Of a stretch of 64,000 nucleotides of DNA, positions 61,801 through 64,000 are shown one piece after another. Position 1 is the first letter of the stretch, and each line of letters starts with the position of its first letter. Source of the stretch: Uloborus plumipes (Eukaryota; Arthropoda; Arachnida; Araneae; Uloboridae); assembly GCA_038373865.1 (NCBI GenBank), contig JAXGGA010001660.1, forward strand, positions 80,478 to 144,477, given 5' to 3'. Below the pieces are notes generated by a model that was given only the letters and a program-made list of their open reading frames with translations, did not search any database and was not told the DNA's origin. Both the position numbers and the translations under genes were made by a program.

Positions 61801-62371
61801 CAGGAAAGGATTCGATGATGATTAGCTCATTGCAGCAGTTTAACCCCTTTGTTACCTTTTCCCTGCCAAAGACAGCGCGCCTCAGCTTAAATAATAGCGA
61901 AGTGTTCTTATATCGTGGTGTGCTTACGCTGACAAATGTTGGCCCTTTATATCTTATGACGCAGGTTTGGCACCCGGGGACTCTTGGGCTATAAGTTGTT
62001 ATATTACTCAAAATAGTCCTTAATGTCTTTAATAGTTATAATAAAATGAAAAATAATTAGTAAACCTTCTCACCAGAGTTTCCTTTGTGCGTGATAAGTC
62101 CGAGTGCCAAAAGCCAAGACCTGGCACTGAGTTCATCTTCTGCAGCAAGTAGGAGAGGTGATCTTCCTTGGCAAACGATCACCAAGGCGTACGGAAACCT
62201 TGTAGAATCCGATGTGAAACCGATGTGGACGCATTGGCCGAGGTCCAGAATAAGTTTCGGACCTGTTAAACCGAGAGGCGCAGTCAGAAGCTCGTCTTTT
62301 TCATACATCTCTAGACAAGGACTCCGGTCCTGGGTTTCATCCCTAAGTACCAGATATCGCTTGTGCCAAGC
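45335..62371 (-). CDS. DOK/IRS-family PH-PTB adaptor with a CaaX-like C-terminus (six exons, 5' incomplete)
   Basis: Six minus-strand exons with matching phases join to 1,452 coding bases: 483 residues and a TGA. Order: PH domain (residues 1-99 of this partial product), basic/Ser-rich linker (100-162), IRS-type PTB domain (about 165-265), Ser/Pro-rich tail with an NYIVP site (Tyr368), and a last exon with CCYIEV (Tyr441) ending KKCVVI. PH plus PTB is the layout of DOK and IRS adaptors, which bind phosphotyrosine on activated receptors at the membrane and recruit SH2 proteins. The PTB signature IRQY, then EVGRRSATGEGVFQFRT, resembles DOK proteins most. The protein starts inside the PH domain, so at least one upstream exon lies past 64000. 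IRS (chico-like) or DOK7-like membership is possible. A prenylation box is not something I know from DOK or IRS proteins. Confidence 0.82.
45668..45840 (+). repeat. SINE-like repeat, third locus
   Basis: Contains GTGCAGTTTCGTGCTTATTA and GAGCTGGAGGCAAAAATCCT in the same order as the copy at 3548. It lies in the last intron of the PH-PTB gene, starting 67 bases upstream of the terminal exon's acceptor. Confidence 0.6.
46334..47883. mobile_element. 1.55 kb foldback transposon with perfect 8-bp target duplication
   Basis: The ends TAGGGTGGTCAC and GTGACCACCCTA are exact inverses. They are flanked by GTATACAG on both sides (46326-46333 and 47884-47891). Each arm, about 600 bp, holds two diverged direct copies of one unit of about 350 bp; each copy has a GGCACCCCCCTAAAATGTGC stretch followed by TTTTAGCTTAATCGGATAA. 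The unique core is about 340 bp (46935-47275). No transposase. An 8-bp duplication fits hAT or P-type integration, but the termini do not let me choose. It sits in the last intron of the PH-PTB gene. Confidence 0.85.
48990..49560. repeat. Cluster of GTCAAGTCCGTTACC motifs
   Basis: TGTCAAGTCCGTTACC or a one-to-three-base variant occurs near 49006, 49198, 49357, 49375 and 49394. An inverted GGTAACGGAC lies near 49540. The spacing is irregular. It is intronic; I cannot assign it to a family. Confidence 0.55.
50517..50540. repeat. Perfect 24-bp palindrome
   Basis: Every base from 50517 to 50540 pairs with its mirror, centred on GATATC; the half-site is TCATATGCAGAT. It lies in the last intron of the PH-PTB gene. 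It could be a dimeric binding site or chance. Confidence 0.8.
50930..51115. repeat. C-rich dispersed repeat scrap
   Basis: Contains several C-runs (50961-50969, 51003-51010, 51097-51110) and GGCCCG motifs similar to the scrap near 26753. Frames through it are artefacts. Confidence 0.5.
52392..52654 (-). CDS. Exon: Ser/Pro-rich tail with a YxxP site
   Basis: The acceptor is TTTCTCTTTTCAG before 52654 and the donor AAGACG|GTAATT after 52392. Phase is 1 in and 0 out. Low-complexity tail: RSAPCTPSLAIPH, then KPKSSPICNKKITTE, then EQPVNYIVPCFEESPPSEK. NYIVP fits the YxxP motif that in DOK proteins binds SH2 domains once phosphorylated. If this intron is retained the frame continues for 16 codons and stops at 52341, giving an alternative shorter C-terminus. 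Confidence 0.75.
52785..52874. repeat. (ATT)n microsatellite
   Basis: About 90 bases of ATT/AAT with a few C interruptions, in an intron. The minus frame of repeated Ile is an artefact. Confidence 0.95.
53601..53797 (-). CDS. Exon: end of the PTB domain
   Basis: The acceptor is CATTATTTATAG before 53797 and the donor TTCAG|GTAAAC after 53601. Phase is 2 in and 1 out. It completes the conserved GRRSATGEGVFQFRTQRG strand pair and the C-terminal helix AEIIRELKSIVELWSARKAV. A polar stretch follows: QQSSAKHDFSKSSPSKHGRG then HSWTFS. The GRR-x-x-x-GEG-x-F-x-F-x-T pattern is diagnostic of IRS-type PTB domains. Confidence 0.87.
55980..56217 (-). CDS. Exon: first part of the IRS-type PTB domain
   Basis: The acceptor is TTCTGTTATTGCAG before 56217 and the donor GGCAG|GTATTA after 55980. 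Phase is 1 in and 2 out. It reads FQVSVNPTEDSQRLGMHGDL, then QLAVFSHGIGLAKPG, then VVWPVAYIRQYLHE and TTIVSLEVG. The WPVAYIRQY strand matches the WPY-type strand of DOK and IRS PTB domains, including the Arg that contacts phosphotyrosine. Between IRQY and IVSLEVG the segment LHESTSSTGRTKTT is longer than usual. A Harbinger-like element ends 43 bases upstream of the exon. Confidence 0.85.
56260..57324. mobile_element. PIF/Harbinger-like non-autonomous element
   Basis: The ends read GAGCGCTTTTCCATTTGACG on the left and, inverted, GGGCGCTTTTCCACTTACCG on the right, extending to about 31 bases with some mismatches. Each is flanked by TTA (56257-56259 and 57325-57327), the TWA-type 3-bp target duplication of PIF/Harbinger. 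Two plus-strand frames (56274-56531, 56990-57310) have no transposase features. It lies in the intron directly upstream of the first PTB exon. Confidence 0.7.
57328..58224. other. AT-rich intron
   Basis: A GTTGTTGTT-rich stretch near 57720-57780 resembles the minisatellite that follows. Nothing else is seen. Confidence 0.4.
58225..58965. repeat. Intronic minisatellite, about six units of 118-120 bp
   Basis: Anchor GTTGTTGATT or a variant recurs at about 58334, 58453, 58571, 58698, 58818 and 58925. Between anchors each unit carries TTAAATATTTGATTT-like and TACTGTAAACTCCTATTTG-like strings, then GCATGAATTAATT. It ends 34 bases before the exon boundary at 58999, on the donor side of the linker exon. 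Confidence 0.8.
58999..59187 (-). CDS. Exon: linker between PH and PTB
   Basis: The acceptor is ACTAACTTCCAG before 59187 and the donor ATT|GTAAGT after 58999, the best donor in the gene. Phase is 1 in and 1 out. It encodes about 63 residues without a domain: PPPSLIFDNSRRGHRSKSAF, then SLPQESSTSLSVEST and LLPEEYNDSDMD. The serines and basic residues suggest a flexible, phosphorylatable linker (inference). A tandem repeat lies 34 bases past the donor. Confidence 0.8.
59188..62073. other. Intron between the PH and linker exons
   Basis: Mostly AT-rich. Contains a (GT)n-(GA)n tract at 60544-60605. From about 61270 to 62010 the composition is more even, with a TTCATTCCATGTCAAGTGAC motif (61446) that resembles the end of some dispersed element; it is distantly like GGGTCAATCCATGTGAGAT at 5283. 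Overlapping frames at 61748-62011 are open on both strands and not recognised. Confidence 0.45.
60544..60605. repeat. (GT)n-(GA)n microsatellite
   Basis: About ten GT units, a short GCGCGC step, then GA repeats with AAAG interruptions. Confidence 0.95.
62074..62371 (-). CDS. Exon: PH domain
   Basis: The acceptor is TTTATTTTTCAG before 62371 and the donor CTG|GTGAGA after 62074. Phase enters at 0 and leaves at 1. It reads AWHKRYLVLRDETQDRSPCL, then LEMYEKDE, then YALVIVCQGRSPLLLAAEDE and SARSWLLALG. The WHKRYLVLR strand, the LEMYE strand and the closing SWLLAL helix with its Trp are the standard PH landmarks. The first PH strand is missing and must lie on an upstream exon. Confidence 0.85.
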
Positions 62372-62599
62372 CTGAAAAATAAAAAAAGCGTTTAGTTTGC
62401 ATTATTTATTTTTTTTTCAAATAAAATGGTATTATTATTTTTGGACAACTCGAAATTAATTTTGACATTTTTATCTTGTACTTGTTGATGCCTTCTTTGT
62501 CATAACCACATCTTTTGGTATACAGAACTATCGAATTATGTTCATTTTCTTTTAAAAACTTTAACTACACTCTCAAAAATTTCTTCTTAAATTGACGGA

Positions 62600-62970
62600 A
62601 ATTTTCTTGGCAGCAGTGCTGCCGGAAGATTAACGATATTTGATGGATTTCCGTTTCTATTTTTTCTGTCAAATGAAGAAACTTCCGTTTTTATTTCTTC
62701 CGTTACAAGAGGGAAGTGTTCCGTCATTTGACGAATTTCCGTTTCGTTCTTTCTCCTGTTAATTGAAGAAATTTTCGTCTTTATTTTACCGTTATGAAAG
62801 GGTAATTTTCCGTTATTTAAAGAAACGTCCGTTATGGTTGTTTCTGTTACATAAATGATTTATTTCGTCATTTGAAGCAATGTCCGTTGCGATCGTTTCC
62901 GTTAGATGTAGGAAATTATGAGTTTTTCGAAGAAACTCGTTATTTTTGTTTCTCTTAAATGATGGATTTC
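62600..62970. repeat. TTCCGTT-rich degenerate tandem repeat
   Basis: Strings such as TTTCCGTTT, TTCCGTTA and CCGTCATTTGA(A/C)GAA recur every 30-60 bases. It looks like an old minisatellite just upstream (in gene direction) of the PH exon. Confidence 0.55.
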
Positions 62971-64000
62971 TTTTTTCAGCCATTAAAAAAAATTTTTTTT
63001 GTACAGATTGAAGCAGAGTTAATCGGTTTAGACCAAATCGTTTTTTTTTTTTTTTCAAACTATGTGTTTTTACAATGTAATGTTAAGTTTGTTAAATAGT
63101 TTTATTTTTGCATCCATGCAACTTTTTATTCAATTCATATTACCATTAATTCACCATTCATTTTTATATGTACTAATATCTTAATTGTTAAAACATTTTC
63201 AAACAAAATTTTCTTAAAGCTTTACTGATGTAGAAATGAAATTGCATATTTTAACGCTTAATAATTAAATTAAATGTAAAATGATTAAGTCCAAACGAGA
63301 ATCTAATTCACATGAATTTTAGCATTTGTTGACAATAAATTAATAACGTCTTGATGTCTCGGGAAAAAAATTGCTCTCATTACGATTGGGGCTTAAACCG
63401 GTTTTTTAACAACCCTGAATTGAAGAAAACTATATTTTATAAATACCAATATAACTATATTTATAAAATATATTTAGAAAAATACCAGAAAATCAGAAAT
63501 TTGTATTTGAAAGCAATCTACAACCTTTTTCAAACAATTATTCACTTAAATAAGAACTTTTAAGATATTAAAAAGTATTCTTGAATTTATATTTAACCTA
63601 TTTCTTTTTATTCAGAAATGCCTTCAAGTCAAAAATTTTGTTAGCCGCAACCAGCTCGACTTAAGCATCAGGACCTTAAAAAATATGTTTTTAAATCCAT
63701 ATGATTCACCAACAAAAAGCTGTGCTTAGTAACTTCTTATTAGTAGAAGATGATTGACACCTGTTTTTAATAACTTAGTAAACAATAGGAGAATGGATTT
63801 ACAGTAAGAGAATGTAGAATTTTATTTTTACAGGTATTTATGCATACAGGCAATATTACTACAACTTTCTTCTTTTCGACTCATGGTTCCTCTTTCTGGT
63901 TTTATTTCTACAAAGACTTTAAAAGAAAAGAAAAATAAAAGAAAATTATAACAGGACAATAAAAACTTAACTGAGCAGGGTGCTGCACTATGCTTGGTTA
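62971..64000. other. AT-rich; presumed upstream intron of the PH-PTB gene
   Basis: The PH exon begins in the middle of its domain, so coding sequence must continue to the right. I looked on the minus strand for an exon ending in phase 0 before a GT donor and carrying the first PH strand, and found none, so the next exon is probably past the window. Confidence 0.4.

Noticed and set aside
61748..62011. Extra exon or gene upstream of the PH exon donor
   Set aside because: Frames are open on both strands, neither joins the PH exon in phase with good splice sites, and the region looks like a decayed repeat.

Overview
This is eukaryotic nuclear DNA. It is AT-rich, full of poly-A/T tracts and simple repeats, and crowded with degenerate DNA transposons and non-autonomous foldback elements. 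One spliced gene with large introns fills the right third. The base composition, the Tc1/mariner, hAT-like and Harbinger-like mix, the Helitron-like fragments and the tRNA-derived SINE fit an arthropod. A chelicerate such as a spider is my guess, but no marker in the window proves it. There are no bacterial genes, operons or CRISPR arrays.

The only convincing host gene is on the minus strand. Six exons with matching splice phases run from 62371 down to 45335: 62074-62371, 58999-59187, 55980-56217, 53601-53797, 52392-52654 and 45335-45601. They join into 483 residues plus a stop codon. The product has a PH domain, a short linker, an IRS-type PTB domain split over two exons, a Ser/Pro-rich tail and a C-terminus ending KKCVVI, which looks like a CaaX prenylation box. 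This is the layout of a DOK/IRS-family adaptor that docks on phosphotyrosine. The first exon or exons lie beyond the right edge. The introns hold a Harbinger-like element 43 bases from a splice acceptor, a 118-120 bp minisatellite beside a splice donor, a 1.55 kb foldback transposon with a perfect 8-bp target duplication, and a 3' region containing a MITE with a Tc1 element nested inside it.

The left two thirds (1-45300) hold no gene I can support. Region by region: a composite GATATC-rich foldback element in two copies (3041-4671 and 23040-24628); a 3.07 kb near-perfect inverted repeat with a hAT-like element at its centre (5283-8350); a Tc1-like element almost intact except for one in-frame stop (11608-13027); a decayed relative of it (13138-14542) inserted into another repeat (13031-15681); a dispersed ACTGTAAAA hairpin family (10813, 22441, 43641); Helitron-like fragments (29170-30416); a CGATG-dense MITE (31408-31767); a tRNA-derived SINE (32325-32575); a 147-149 bp tandem array (33780-34260); a truncated mariner (35656-36636); and a three-copy direct/inverted repeat (36838-37485). 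The long stretches between these are AT-rich and featureless to me.

I see no multi-gene system. The most noteworthy things are the CaaX-tailed DOK-like protein, the shared shortened D-to-E spacing in two neighbouring Tc1-like transposases, and several large foldback elements with unusual architectures.
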